Shown here piece after piece: positions 21,346-30,714 of a stretch of 64,000 nucleotides of DNA (position 1 is its first letter; the number at the start of each line of letters is the position of its first letter). Made by a program: the position numbers and the translations under genes. Below the pieces are notes generated by a model. The model saw only the letters and a list, made by a program, of their open reading frames with translations, was not told the origin of the DNA and searched no databases. The stretch spans positions 124,001-188,000 of the forward strand of contig NZ_FRBR01000001.1 in the NCBI RefSeq assembly GCF_900142665.1, given 5' to 3'. The stretch comes from Roseovarius pacificus (GTDB lineage Bacteria > Pseudomonadota > Alphaproteobacteria > Rhodobacterales > Rhodobacteraceae).

Positions 21346-22671
21346 TCATGCGCCGCGACGCATCAACGCCGTGAACGCCTTCAGATCGTCCCCCTGAATC
21401 GCTGCCCACAAGTCATCGGCCTTGCTGCCAAGACACTCACGCCCCTTTTCCATCAGCTTATCCAGACGAACATCCAAGGGCAATGGATCGGTCAGGTCGT
21501 TATACGCTTCGAGCATCGAGCCGTCCGACAGATGCACCACAAGCTCCGCCGCTGTTTCCGACACGCTTTCATCCGCGATCACAGTGACCCGCGACATGCA
21601 ATCGCGATGCGTTTCGTCCAGGGGAAAACACGCCGCCATATCGGAATTTCCGAACGATTTCATGCCGTTACGCAGCAAGAGTGCCGCCAGGAACGTATAG
21701 CTGAACTTGGCTTCAAGGTAATCCACCGGCGCGGGTTTGTTGCAAACGCTCATCCAGCGGGGATTGGTGCGCAGCTCGATCTTGCGGACGCGCCCTGTCA
21801 GGTCTGACTGATCGCCCAGAACGGATTTCATCGCCTCGATCATCGCGTGCGTTCCATGACAGCACGGGTGGAACTTATGCGTGACATCCGGGAACAGCCA
21901 GGCCTGCCCGAGAGTGTCGAACGCGCTCAGGTCGTTTTCCCCATGATGCGTATTGCCGAACCCCTGCGCCCCGTCTGCGGCCTCTTGTGACCCATCGAGC
22001 CCATGACGCGCCAGAAGAACGGACTCGACCCCATGCGCCGCCGCCATCCCTGCATTCATGGGCTTCATCGCGGTTCCGAACTGTTGTTTCAAACCAGCCG
22101 CCATGCCCGCCACAATCCGTAACGGTGCTGCCGCTGTAACATCCGACGTGGACACTGCCGCCGCCACGGCCGCACCAAAGGCGCCAGCAGTGGCCGTCTG
22201 GTGAAATCCCGCCTGATAATGGCTGCGACCCAGCCAGACACCAACACGGGTGGCCACCTCGGCCCCGATCAGGGCCGCCTGCACCAGCTGCTGCAAATCA
22301 CCGTTTTCGGCCTCGGCCATGGCAAGAGCGGCAGGGAAAACCACTGTGCTGACATGACCAATATGCGCAAAATGCGTGTCGTCGAAATCCAGTGTATGGC
22401 TGATCGTGCCATTAACCAGCGCAGCCAGACGCGGGGCGGTCCGGGCCAATCTCTGCCCTTCACCGAAGAAAAGCGATGAGGAACCTTCCCCACCGGTGTC
22501 GTTGGCATAGCCCAAGATGGAACCGGTGATCGCTTCCTGCTCTGCTGCAAGTCCGACGACAGCCCAATCCAACAGGCATAGCCGCATGACATCCAGAGCC
22601 TCTTTCGGGCATTTGCCCGACTGGCGATGTGCATCCACAAAGACGGCTAAGCGATCAATTACGTTGGTCAT
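21346..22671 (-). CDS. MmgE/PrpD family protein
   Basis: 441 residues, the full length of the MmgE/PrpD family (2-methylcitrate dehydratase, cis-aconitate decarboxylase and relatives). Recognisable stretches include the early LLDWAVVGLAA, NGTISHTLDFDDTH (conserved His/Asp), IGAEVATRVG, HQTATAGAFGAAVAAA and the lid segment KFHPCCHGTHAMIEA. No prpB or prpC neighbour is present, so the substrate is open and I do not assign prpD. It stands alone between pncC (convergent) and the START-domain gene. Confidence 0.85.
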   Translation of the reverse strand: MTNVIDRLAVFVDAHRQSGKCPKEALDVMRLCLLDWAVVGLAAEQEAITGSILGYANDTGGEGSSSLFFGEGQRLARTAPRLAALVNGTISHTLDFDDTHFAHIGHVSTVVFPAALAMAEAENGDLQQLVQAALIGAEVATRVGVWLGRSHYQAGFHQTATAGAFGAAVAAAVSTSDVTAAAPLRIVAGMAAGLKQQFGTAMKPMNAGMAAAHGVESVLLARHGLDGSQEAADGAQGFGNTHHGENDLSAFDTLGQAWLFPDVTHKFHPCCHGTHAMIEAMKSVLGDQSDLTGRVRKIELRTNPRWMSVCNKPAPVDYLEAKFSYTFLAALLLRNGMKSFGNSDMAACFPLDETHRDCMSRVTVIADESVSETAAELVVHLSDGSMLEAYNDLTDPLPLDVRLDKLMEKGRECLGSKADDLWAAIQGDDLKAFTALMRRGA

Positions 22672-22859
22672 GACAGTTCCAATCCTTCGCGCTGCGGCAT
22701 GTCGTCACCGTTGGTCATACAGCGGGCGACGAGATGGTTCCAATAGCTTGAGGATATGGCTGCGATGCATTTACCGACCAGGGTATCGCCAGACCTCAGC
22801 CGCGCCGCGCCTGTTTCCCGCCCCAAACCGTTTTCTGTACGCCGGTCAGATACCGCCCC

Positions 22860-23309
22860 TCATGCGCCGTATAAATCCTGCGCGCGGGATTCGAACGCCT
22901 TGACGATGCGTTGCATCGCCTCGAAGAAAAACAACCCTGCGGCCTTTTGCAACAGAAGGTTGCGGAATTCGAAATCAACGTCGAACTGCACGTCGCACCC
23001 GTCTTGCGTATCCGTGAACCTCCAGTTGGAAATCAGATATTTGAATGGCCCATCCAGATACTCGGTTTCGATTTTCCTGTCTTCCGGCCATAAGACGACG
23101 CGGCTCCCGAATCGTTCGCGAAACACCTTGAAACTAACCACGAGGTCTGCCTCCATGACCTCTGAGCCATCGGTCTGCGGTGTTACCCGGCGCACACGTG
23201 CCGCCGATGTCCAGGGCAGGAATTCGGGATAGCTGCCGACATCGGCCACCAGATCGTACATCTGCTGAGCGCTGTAAGGCAGGTGGCGGGTTTCGGCATG
23301 TGACGGCAT
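22860..23309 (-). CDS. START-domain protein, COQ10/RatA-like (ubiquinone-binding)
   Basis: 149 residues in the SRPBCC/START fold. The N-terminal RHLPYSAQQMYDLVADVGSYPEFLPW is the family hallmark, and the C-terminal helix FEAMQRIVKAFESRA closes the pocket. Relatives bind ubiquinone (yeast Coq10) or, in enteric bacteria, were described as ribosome-association toxin RatA; the quinone role is more likely here. ATG 23309 is preferred over an upstream in-frame ATG (23474) because the family starts there. A small membrane protein gene is divergent. Confidence 0.88.
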   Translation of the reverse strand: MPSHAETRHLPYSAQQMYDLVADVGSYPEFLPWTSAARVRRVTPQTDGSEVMEADLVVSFKVFRERFGSRVVLWPEDRKIETEYLDGPFKYLISNWRFTDTQDGCDVQFDVDFEFRNLLLQKAAGLFFFEAMQRIVKAFESRAQDLYGA

Positions 23310-23443
23310 TCGGTTGCGCGCCCCGGATTGATTGTGGACAGGTCGGGGCTTTTTCTTAGACTGGTCCGGGAAATTCAAGAGGAAGTCATGCGGGCAAACA
23401 GCCACAGTAGCAATCCGGGGCATTTGAACCCGGTCGTCCGGCC

Positions 23444-23629
23444 ATGAACCTTCGCTGGCTGTTCCGGATGACACGGTGGGCGCAATCCCCGCCGAGCGAG
23501 AAGCGGATCAGGTTTTTCTTCGCGATACTGGCGATTTGCCTGACCCTGCTCGCGATCGAACATTTCATTGGCTGGCCCGACATCCTGACACCTAACAGCA
23601 CGCGCGGCCGCATGTGGCAGACCAACTAG
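23444..23629 (+). CDS. Small membrane protein, unknown
   Basis: 61 residues with one clear transmembrane helix (FFFAILAICLTLLAIEHFIGW, about 24-44), a basic N-terminus and the downstream PDILTPNST. Short proteins with the same plan (RMxRWAQxPPSEKR before the helix) recur in Rhodobacterales as far as I recall, which supports it as a real gene. It is divergent from the COQ10-like gene and precedes the tRNA-Arg on the other strand. Function unknown. Confidence 0.6.
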   Translation: MNLRWLFRMTRWAQSPPSEKRIRFFFAILAICLTLLAIEHFIGWPDILTPNSTRGRMWQTN

Positions 23630-23665
23630 GACAGCATTGCAGCATGTGCCAAACAAACGAATAAA

Positions 23666-23742
<77 letters not shown>

Positions 23743-23868
23743 GTGCGGACCCGGCTATAGGCCAAAGCGCGCGGCCCTGCAATCGGAAATCCTTGGGTAA
23801 GGATCGGACTTGCACCTGTGATGCAAATACGGCGTTATGGCTCCGCTGTTGGAATTCCGGAGACTGCC

Positions 23869-25362
23869 ATGCACACTGCTCCACTTTGGTTGTTGATCAC
23901 CCTGCAAGCAGCCGTTTCGGCGGCCAGTCTTGTGGTCGAGATCGTGGCGGGCCGGATGATGGCGCCATATGTGGGCATGTCTCTCTATACATGGACGGCC
24001 ATCATAGCCATCGTGCTGGCGGGGTTTTCCGCCGGGCACTGGTGGGGCGGTCGCGTCGCCGAACGCCCGGCCTCGCGCGCCATGGTGTTGACCGGCTGGG
24101 CGTTGCTGGCGGCGGCCCTGACCACGGCCATCGCCGGTGGGCTGCTGCGGCTGAGTGCCGGTCCGGTTCTGGATACGCTCGAACATCCTGTTTGGGGCAT
24201 TACCGTTTTATGCGCCGTGGCCTTTTTTGCCCCGTCCTTTTTTGCCGGTGTGCCGGCACCGGTGCTTGCGCAGATCGCGGTAAACGGGACAGACAGATCA
24301 GGCCGTGCGCTTGGCGCCATGTTCGCATCCGGCGCGATTGGCGCGATTGCGGGCACGTTGCTGGCGGGGTTCGTCTTTATCTCTTGGCTGGGCAGTGCGC
24401 TGACCATCAGTGTGGTCGCCATATGCTATGTGTTGGCGGCGCTGATCTGTTTCGGGCTCGCCCGGCAATTGCGTTCAAGCGGCATTCTGGCCGCCTCGGG
24501 CATTGTCCTTGTGCTATCGGGCAGCGCCGCCCTGCTATCCAGCCCCTGCGATCATGAAAGCCGGTATTTCTGCATCAGGACAGAGGATATATCGGCCGAT
24601 CCCGGCAGCCCCGTGAACCTGATGGTGATCGACCACCTGGCCCATGGGATCAGCGCGCGCGACGTGCCGCGCATCATGTTCACCGATCATGCCGCGATGC
24701 TGGACGGGATTGCCCGAATGCGGATGGGGGAACGCCCGTTTTCGGCGTTCTTCGTCGGCGGTGGCACCTATTCCGTTCCGCGTGCATGGGCCGACAGAGG
24801 CTTCGGTCCCCTGACCGTGGCAGAAATCGACCCTGCCGTGACCCGAACCGCCGCGCGCGATTTCTGGTTCGACCCGGACAGCGCTACCGTCCTGCACGAG
24901 GACGCCCGCCGTGCCCTGCTGATCCGCCCGGACAGGCACTATGACGTGATCGTCGGCGATGCCTTTACCGATATCGCCGTGCCTTCACATCTGGTGACCC
25001 GGGAGTTCTTCCAACTGGTCCGGGACCGCCTGACATCGGGCGGCGTCTTCGTGATGAATGTGATCGATTTTCAGCACCGGCTCGAGGCCCTGGCCGCCAT
25101 TCACTCTACCTTGTCCCGGGTTTTTCCCAATGTCGAAATCTGGACCGAACAACGCCCTCCGACCCCCGGCGAACGGCTCGTCTTCGTGTTGGTCGCCTCC
25201 GACAGCGCCAGCCCGGAGGACAGCCTGCTGTTGTCCGCCCCGGATACGAAACGCTTTGGTGTGCTGTCCGATCGTTTCGTGCAAACCGTGCTGTCACCGA
25301 AAGGCGCGCCCGTCCTGACCGACGATTATGCCCCTATCGACCGGCTGCTTGGACCGGGCTGA
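23869..25362 (+). CDS. Membrane-embedded spermidine-synthase-like protein
   Basis: About 497 residues. The N-terminal half has about seven transmembrane helices (to about residue 225). The C-terminal half is a Rossmann methyltransferase-like domain of the SpeE type: FFVGGGTYSVPRAW (motif I), TVAEIDPAV (acidic residue for the nucleoside ribose), HEDARRAL and DVIVGDAFTDIAVPSHL. It looks like an aminopropyltransferase fused to a membrane anchor, a common but uncharacterised architecture. ATG 23869 has CCGGAG 6 bases upstream; an upstream ATG at 23818 would add 17 residues ahead of the first helix. Substrate unknown. Confidence 0.8.
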   Translation: MHTAPLWLLITLQAAVSAASLVVEIVAGRMMAPYVGMSLYTWTAIIAIVLAGFSAGHWWGGRVAERPASRAMVLTGWALLAAALTTAIAGGLLRLSAGPVLDTLEHPVWGITVLCAVAFFAPSFFAGVPAPVLAQIAVNGTDRSGRALGAMFASGAIGAIAGTLLAGFVFISWLGSALTISVVAICYVLAALICFGLARQLRSSGILAASGIVLVLSGSAALLSSPCDHESRYFCIRTEDISADPGSPVNLMVIDHLAHGISARDVPRIMFTDHAAMLDGIARMRMGERPFSAFFVGGGTYSVPRAWADRGFGPLTVAEIDPAVTRTAARDFWFDPDSATVLHEDARRALLIRPDRHYDVIVGDAFTDIAVPSHLVTREFFQLVRDRLTSGGVFVMNVIDFQHRLEALAAIHSTLSRVFPNVEIWTEQRPPTPGERLVFVLVASDSASPEDSLLLSAPDTKRFGVLSDRFVQTVLSPKGAPVLTDDYAPIDRLLGPG

Positions 25363-25380
25363 CGGCTGACGCGCAATGTC

Positions 25381-26601
25381 TCAGCCGAACAGGTCGTGCG
25401 CCAGTTCCAGCGCGTCGATCAGGGCGTCGACCTCGGCCTGGGTGTTATACATTCCGAACGATGCACGGCAGGTGGCCGTTACCCCCAGATGATCCATCAG
25501 CGGCCCCGCGCAATGATGCCCCGCGCGCACCGCAACGCCCTTCTTGTCAAGGATCGTGCTGATGTCATGGGCATGGGCCGCCCCTTCCATGGTGAACGAG
25601 AAAATCGCCGCCTTGTCGGGTGTCGTGCCCTGCACATTCAGCCAGTTCAGTCCGGTCAGGCGCTTTTGGGCATAGCGGCTGAGGGAGTCTTCGTGGGCAG
25701 CAATCGCTTCCATGCCGATGCCCATCATGTAGTCCAGCGCCACACCAAGCCCGATGGTCTGCACGATGCCCGGTGTCCCGGCCTCGAACTTCATCGGCGG
25801 GTCGTTATAGACGACCTCATCCTTGCTGACTTCGCGGATCATGTCGCCACCGCCCATGAACGGGCGCATCTCGGCAAGTCGCTCCTTGCGGGCGAAAATC
25901 GCTCCCGAGCCGGAAGGACCATAGAGTTTGTGACCCGTGATCGCATAGAAATCACAGCCGATCTCGTCGACATTCACCGGCATATGCACGGCGGCCTGAG
26001 ATCCATCCACAAGCACCGGAACGCCCCTTTCACGGGCAGCATCGCAGATCGCTTTGACATCCACCCTGGTGCCCAGAACATTCGACAGATGCGTGATCGC
26101 CACCAGCCGGGTTCTGGGACCGATGGCGTCGATCACCTTTTGCGGGTCGAGCGCGCCGGTGGCATCCACATCGACCCATTTCAGGCGCACCCCCTGCCGC
26201 TCGCGCAGGAAATGCCAGGGCACGATGTTGGCATGATGCTCCATTACCGACAGGACGATTTCATCGCCCGCCTCCATCCGGGGCATGGCCCAGCCATAGG
26301 CGACCATGTTGATGCCTTCGGTCGTGCCGGAATTCAGAACGATCTGATCCTCGTCGGCAACCCCGAGAAAGCGCGCAATGGTGCCGCGCACGGCCTCATA
26401 TTTTTCTGTCGCCATATTGCTCAGGTAATGCAGCCCGCGATGCACATTGGCATATTCGTGGGAATAGGCCCGGGTGATCGCGTCGATCACCACCTGCGGC
26501 TTTTGCGCCGAGGCCCCGTTGTCCAGATAGACCAGAGGCTTGCCATTGACCTCGCGGCTCAGGATCGGGAAATCGGCCCGGATCTTTTCGACATCCAGCA
26601 T
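25381..26601 (-). CDS. sufS: Cysteine desulfurase SufS
   Basis: 406-residue PLP enzyme of the group II (SufS/CsdA) type. The PLP lysine is in YAITGHKLYGPSG and the catalytic cysteine in RAGHHCAGP; YLDNGASAQKP opens the fold. It supplies persulfide sulfur to the SufBCD scaffold. It is the last gene of the suf operon here, with a 1-nt overlap with the YIP1 gene upstream. No sufE, sufU or sufA gene is visible nearby. Confidence 0.96.
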   Translation of the reverse strand: MLDVEKIRADFPILSREVNGKPLVYLDNGASAQKPQVVIDAITRAYSHEYANVHRGLHYLSNMATEKYEAVRGTIARFLGVADEDQIVLNSGTTEGINMVAYGWAMPRMEAGDEIVLSVMEHHANIVPWHFLRERQGVRLKWVDVDATGALDPQKVIDAIGPRTRLVAITHLSNVLGTRVDVKAICDAARERGVPVLVDGSQAAVHMPVNVDEIGCDFYAITGHKLYGPSGSGAIFARKERLAEMRPFMGGGDMIREVSKDEVVYNDPPMKFEAGTPGIVQTIGLGVALDYMMGIGMEAIAAHEDSLSRYAQKRLTGLNWLNVQGTTPDKAAIFSFTMEGAAHAHDISTILDKKGVAVRAGHHCAGPLMDHLGVTATCRASFGMYNTQAEVDALIDALELAHDLFG

Positions 26602-27203
26602 CAGGACACCCCCATGAACAGGCCCGATACGAGCCCAAAGAAAATCGACAGCCCGACCGTCACACCCAACAGCGATACGATCAGAACGCCAGCCGCCTTG
26701 AACATGTTTTCAAACTCATGCGCAACATCCAGAAGGGAAACGACAGCCCAGACCCACCAGACGACCATGGCCAGGACCATCAGGGAACTGAGCATCGGCA
26801 GCGCCATTCCCAAAACCACAATGCCGGCCATCAAGACAAAGGTTACTGCCTGCAACCATGTCATCACCGCCAACACATCACGCAGATGACCTGTGCCCCC
26901 CATCATGCGCCCGACCCAACACAAGACGAACACTGACAGCACCGCGCGGCCCCATTGCAGCAATGCCAGAATCAACGGTGCGCTGTGCGCGGGCGATTGG
27001 CGCATGAGTTCACTGAACTGATCCTCGCCCACGGCAGCGACCTGCATCAGCGCCGCAAAGATCAGCGATGTGACCACCGACACCAGCGACAGCGCCAGCC
27101 ACAGCCCCTGTACGGGCAAATTCAGGGATATGATCCGTGCCCCGGCAGCTTTTGGCGCTTTGAGCGTCAGCAGGAACAGCGATTTCAGCATCGAGAGCGT
27201 CAT
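26601..27203 (-). CDS. YIP1-family membrane protein (second of two)
   Basis: 200 residues with about five hydrophobic helices and a PVQGLWLALSLVSVVTS start to the membrane part. It fits the YIP1/DUF1282 group of bacterial multispanning proteins of unknown function. ATG 27203 overlaps the preceding YIP1 gene by 4 nt; longer in-frame extensions read through that gene antiparallel to its composition and are rejected. It sits between sufD and sufS in the operon. Function unknown; a link to Fe-S assembly is only by context. Confidence 0.75.
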   Translation of the reverse strand: MTLSMLKSLFLLTLKAPKAAGARIISLNLPVQGLWLALSLVSVVTSLIFAALMQVAAVGEDQFSELMRQSPAHSAPLILALLQWGRAVLSVFVLCWVGRMMGGTGHLRDVLAVMTWLQAVTFVLMAGIVVLGMALPMLSSLMVLAMVVWWVWAVVSLLDVAHEFENMFKAAGVLIVSLLGVTVGLSIFFGLVSGLFMGVS

Positions 27204-27685
27204 GATGTTCCCCATCCCGCCTCTCGCAGGTTCGACAGCCAGAACCACAGGAACACCGCGATCCAGACAAGCCCGACCAGTTGCAATCCCGGCCCCGGCC
27301 CGATGAATCCGGCCACAAGGCCGTGCAACAGGATGAGGGGGCTGGAGGCCAGAAAGGCCCAGAACAACGCCAGACGGCTGGAATAGCCCCCGCCTGCCCC
27401 GCCAAAGACGCGCTGTACCAGGTGACTGAAAAACGCGAGCGCATAGAGTACCAGCGGCATCATGAAGACCCACGCCAGCAACGCCCCGCCCAAAAGCATG
27501 TTCAGTTCCTGACCGCTCAGATGTGCCTCGCGTGCAAGACGCGGCCACTGGCCGATGAACACCACGACACACCCCGCCATGACGATGGCAAGCGCACGGC
27601 CTTCGTGCGGTGGCATCGCCAGCAGCCGCCGCATAACGGCCCGCGGCCGCCTGTAGGTGGCCGCGATATCCGTTGTAACCGGCAT
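27200..27685 (-). CDS. YIP1-family membrane protein (first of two)
   Basis: 161 residues with four hydrophobic helices (about 33-50, 65-85, 102-122, 130-150). YIP1-domain features include the RRPRAVMRRLLAMPPHEGRAL amphipathic N-terminus. Its ATG overlaps the sufD stop by one base, and its stop overlaps the next YIP1 gene by 4 nt, so both are translated from the suf message. Membrane protein of unknown role. Confidence 0.75.
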   Translation of the reverse strand: MPVTTDIAATYRRPRAVMRRLLAMPPHEGRALAIVMAGCVVVFIGQWPRLAREAHLSGQELNMLLGGALLAWVFMMPLVLYALAFFSHLVQRVFGGAGGGYSSRLALFWAFLASSPLILLHGLVAGFIGPGPGLQLVGLVWIAVFLWFWLSNLREAGWGTS

Positions 27686-28974
27686 CAGCCGCGCCGGCGT
27701 TCCAGCCAGCCTTCCAGCCGGCCCACGATGGTCTCGCGCAGCGTTTCGTCCTCGATCTCCTCGACCGCCTCGGCCAGAAAGGCCAGCGTCATCAGGTCGG
27801 TGGCAATATCCTTGGGAACGCCCCGCGCCCGCAGGTAAAACAGACCGTCCTCGTCGATCGCCCCCGAGGTCGAGCCATGCGAACAGGCCACGTCATCGGC
27901 ATAGATTTCCAGTTCCGGCTTGGCGTCGAATTCGCTGTCGTCATCCAGCAGCAAGGACTGGCTGATCTGATAGCCATCGGTTTTCTGGGCGCCCGGTTTC
28001 ACGAGGATCTTGCCCTGAAACACGCCCCGCGCTCCGTTGCGCAGCACTTTCTTGAAAACCTGGCGGCTTTCGCAATTCACCGCATCATGCGTGACGAACA
28101 CCGTATCGTCATGATGGAAATCCCCGTCGCCCACACAGGCCCCGGCCACATGCGCCACGGCATTGTCGCCGGTCAGTTCCACCACGCATTCGTTGCGCGT
28201 CAGCACGCCATTGGCCGTCAGCGTAAAGGTCTTGAACGCGCTTTCCTCGCCCAGACGGGCAAAGATATGCGTGGCCGCCCGGCGCTCGTGGTCGCGGCCT
28301 TGCGTGCGCACATGATGGAACGCCGCCCCATCGGCCACTTCGACCTCCATCACCTTGTTGAACCGTGCCGCTGCCGGGCCGTTTTCCAGAATCGTCAGGT
28401 CCGCACCTTTGTCGAGCTTTACAAGGTGGTGGAGAATCGCATCGGAAGCCTCTGATTCATGGTGATAAATCAGGTTGATCGGCTTGCTGGCCCTGCCGGT
28501 GACATGGATCACCACGCCATCGCTGGCCAATGCCGTATTCAGCGCGGCCAAGGGGCGTGCCACAGGGTCCTGTCCGCGTTCTTCCAGAACGCCATACAGG
28601 TCCTTGGCCCAGTGAATATCCGTTGCGGCAACTTCGGCCAGACGTTCGATCCTCACACCTTCGAGGGCCAGGTCGTCGCTGGCCTCGGCGTCGAAAACCC
28701 CGTCGACAAAGACGATTTTCAGACGGTCGACCTCTTTGAAAACCTGGGTTTCGTCCGATTCGAACACCGCCGCCGAAGGTGTTTCCGCCTGCACCAGCGT
28801 TTCGGGATTCGTGAATTTCCAGTACTCGTCGCGCCGATGAGGCAATCCCATGTCGCGGACCCGCGCCAAAGCCGCGTCACGGGCCGCTTCGGCCCATGAC
28901 GCCCCCGCCGCAGGCCGGTCAGCTGCCGACAGCCGCGCCTCGGTCGCGTCCAGTTTCACCTGTGGCAAAGCCAT
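27685..28974 (-). CDS. sufD: Fe-S cluster assembly protein SufD
   Basis: 429 residues of the SufB/SufD beta-helix family. Typical parts are RRDEYWKFTNPE near the N-terminus, the repeated beta-strand core, and the C-terminal DDVACSHGSTSGAIDEDGLFYLRARG motif with the conserved Cys and His. ATG 28974 overlaps the sufC stop by one base (TAATG). SufD forms the SufBC2D scaffold and takes part in iron delivery. Upstream frame extensions lie inside sufC and are not used. Confidence 0.95.
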   Translation of the reverse strand: MALPQVKLDATEARLSAADRPAAGASWAEAARDAALARVRDMGLPHRRDEYWKFTNPETLVQAETPSAAVFESDETQVFKEVDRLKIVFVDGVFDAEASDDLALEGVRIERLAEVAATDIHWAKDLYGVLEERGQDPVARPLAALNTALASDGVVIHVTGRASKPINLIYHHESEASDAILHHLVKLDKGADLTILENGPAAARFNKVMEVEVADGAAFHHVRTQGRDHERRAATHIFARLGEESAFKTFTLTANGVLTRNECVVELTGDNAVAHVAGACVGDGDFHHDDTVFVTHDAVNCESRQVFKKVLRNGARGVFQGKILVKPGAQKTDGYQISQSLLLDDDSEFDAKPELEIYADDVACSHGSTSGAIDEDGLFYLRARGVPKDIATDLMTLAFLAEAVEEIEDETLRETIVGRLEGWLERRRG

Positions 28975-29729
28975 TACGCCACCTCCTCGACCAGATCGGC
29001 ATACCCGTTCTTCTCGACTTCCAGCGCCAGTTCGGGGCCGCCCGTCTTGACGATCCGGCCATTGGCCATGATGTGCACCACGTCGGGTTTGATGTGATCC
29101 AGAAGGCGCTGATAATGGGTGATCACCAGAAAGCCGCGCCCCTCTTGGCGCAGCGCGTTCACACCGTCGGCAACCAGCTTCATCGCGTCCACGTCGAGCC
29201 CCGAGTCGGTTTCGTCCAGAATGCACATCTTGGGTTCCAGAAGCGCCATCTGAAGGATTTCGTTGCGCTTCTTTTCACCGCCCGAGAATCCCACATTCAC
29301 TGGCCGCTTGAGCATATCGCTGTCGATCTGTAGCGCCTTGGCCTTTTCACGCACCAGCTTGAGGAAATCAGCCGCGCTCATCTCCTCCTGCCCCTTGGCC
29401 TTGCGTTGCGCATTCAGTGCGGTGCGCATGAAGGTCATGTTGCCGACGCCGGGAATTTCCACCGGATACTGGAACGCCAGGAAAAGACCCGCCGCCGCGC
29501 GCTCTTCCGGTTCCATATCAAGGATGTCTTCCCCATCCAGAGTGGCGCTGCCCTCGGTTACCTCGTAACCGTCGCGCCCCGACAGGACATAGCTGAGCGT
29601 CGACTTGCCCGATCCGTTGGGCCCCATGATCGCATGCACCTTGCCTGTCTCGACAGTCAGGTCCACACCTTTGAGAATCGTCTTTTCCTCGTCTTCAAGA
29701 TCGACATGCAGATTCTTGATTTCCAGCAT
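28974..29729 (-). CDS. sufC: Fe-S cluster assembly ATPase SufC
   Basis: 251-residue ABC-type ATPase: Walker A GPNGSGKST, Q-loop AFQYPVEIPG, signature FSGGEKKRNE and Walker B CILDETDSGLDVDA (SufC-specific DETDSGLD). It drives conformational change of the SufB-SufD pair. It overlaps sufD by one base and lies 34 bases after the SAM-fold gene. Confidence 0.97.
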   Translation of the reverse strand: MLEIKNLHVDLEDEEKTILKGVDLTVETGKVHAIMGPNGSGKSTLSYVLSGRDGYEVTEGSATLDGEDILDMEPEERAAAGLFLAFQYPVEIPGVGNMTFMRTALNAQRKAKGQEEMSAADFLKLVREKAKALQIDSDMLKRPVNVGFSGGEKKRNEILQMALLEPKMCILDETDSGLDVDAMKLVADGVNALRQEGRGFLVITHYQRLLDHIKPDVVHIMANGRIVKTGGPELALEVEKNGYADLVEEVA

Positions 29730-29763
29730 CTTTTTCAGCTCCTCGCTTATGTTCCGTGGCGGC

Positions 29764-30366
29764 TCAGGGCCGCGTCATCATCTCGATTATCGTCAACAGC
29801 CGGTCCGCAGGCACCGCCATCGGCGCAACATCGAACTCGGCCATCCGTCCGGCCATCACAGGCCGGCCCAGAAACTCCTCTATCCGGTGATAGTGTTTGC
29901 GCCGCGCATAGTCGTCGACGAACACCCTTACCGGCTTTTGCGTGCGAAAGGCCGTGGCCATCGCACAACCGGCGCGAAACCGGCCATCCACCAGCACCAC
30001 GTCTGGCTGGCGGAACTCGGGCAAATCCCAAACCTCAAGCGGATAGCGCGCATAGCGCTGCCATTCACGGTCGGTTTCGGGATAGCCCCACTCCTTGGTC
30101 GGCCCCAGATCCGACCAGATAATATCCACTACGGTCCCGTCGGCGGGCGGGTTCTGCGCCAGCCAATCGCGCATCATCTGCGCCCAGTCCCTATCGCTTT
30201 CGACCGAGAACACCGATTTTCCCGGCATTTGGGCCGCCATCACCGTCGATCCGCCGGACCCGTATTCAAGGATCACCTGCGCCGCCTCATAGGCCGCGCG
30301 CAATCTTCGTGCCTCTGCCTCGGGCAGGGTCAGTTCGGGGCGCGATATGGTGGCTGCCTGATCCAT
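29764..30366 (-). CDS. Hypothetical protein with SAM-methyltransferase-like motif I
   Basis: 200 residues. QVILEYGSGGST resembles class I methyltransferase motif I, followed by VFSVESDRDWAQMMRDWL in the motif II position, and PDVVLVDGRFRAGCAMA in the motif IV position. Thus the fold is methyltransferase-like, but no substrate is apparent. ATG 30366 is chosen; it follows the ybjQ stop after one base. Its placement inside the suf operon may be regulatory convenience rather than function. Confidence 0.7.
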   Translation of the reverse strand: MDQAATISRPELTLPEAEARRLRAAYEAAQVILEYGSGGSTVMAAQMPGKSVFSVESDRDWAQMMRDWLAQNPPADGTVVDIIWSDLGPTKEWGYPETDREWQRYARYPLEVWDLPEFRQPDVVLVDGRFRAGCAMATAFRTQKPVRVFVDDYARRKHYHRIEEFLGRPVMAGRMAEFDVAPMAVPADRLLTIIEMMTRP

Positions 30367-30367
30367 T

Positions 30368-30682
30368 TCAGGCCAGCACGACCGCCGTGCCACTGGCCGA
30401 AACCATCAACATCGAATCGCCGACGACCTCGTAATCCAGATCGACCCCCAGAACCGCATCGGCCCCGAGTGCCGCGGCACGCTGTTCCAGCTCGTTCAGG
30501 GCGGTGTCGCGGGCATCCTGCAACTTGGATTCATAGGCGCCCGAGCGCCCGCCCACCACATCGGTGATCTGGGCAAAGAAATCACGGAACACATTGGCCC
30601 CCATGATGGCCTCGCCCACCACGATCCCGCGGTATTCGGCGACCTTGCGGCCCTCGATATTTTGCGTTGTCGTGACGATCAT
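30368..30682 (-). CDS. ybjQ: YbjQ family (UPF0145) protein
   Basis: 104 residues, the standard size of the YbjQ family. [17 protein letters not shown] and [27 protein letters not shown] are family signatures, and [14 protein letters not shown] is the core repeat. It is a pentameric cytoplasmic protein of unknown role, sometimes labelled heavy-metal binding. ATG 30682 is the natural start; a longer frame is not family-like. It is encoded between sufB and the SAM-fold gene. Confidence 0.88.
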   Translation of the reverse strand: MIVTTTQNIEGRKVAEYRGIVVGEAIMGANVFRDFFAQITDVVGGRSGAYESKLQDARDTALNELEQRAAALGADAVLGVDLDYEVVGDSMLMVSASGTAVVLA

Positions 30683-30714
30683 GACCGCCCCCTTGTCAGC
30701 GGATCGGGCGGGTC

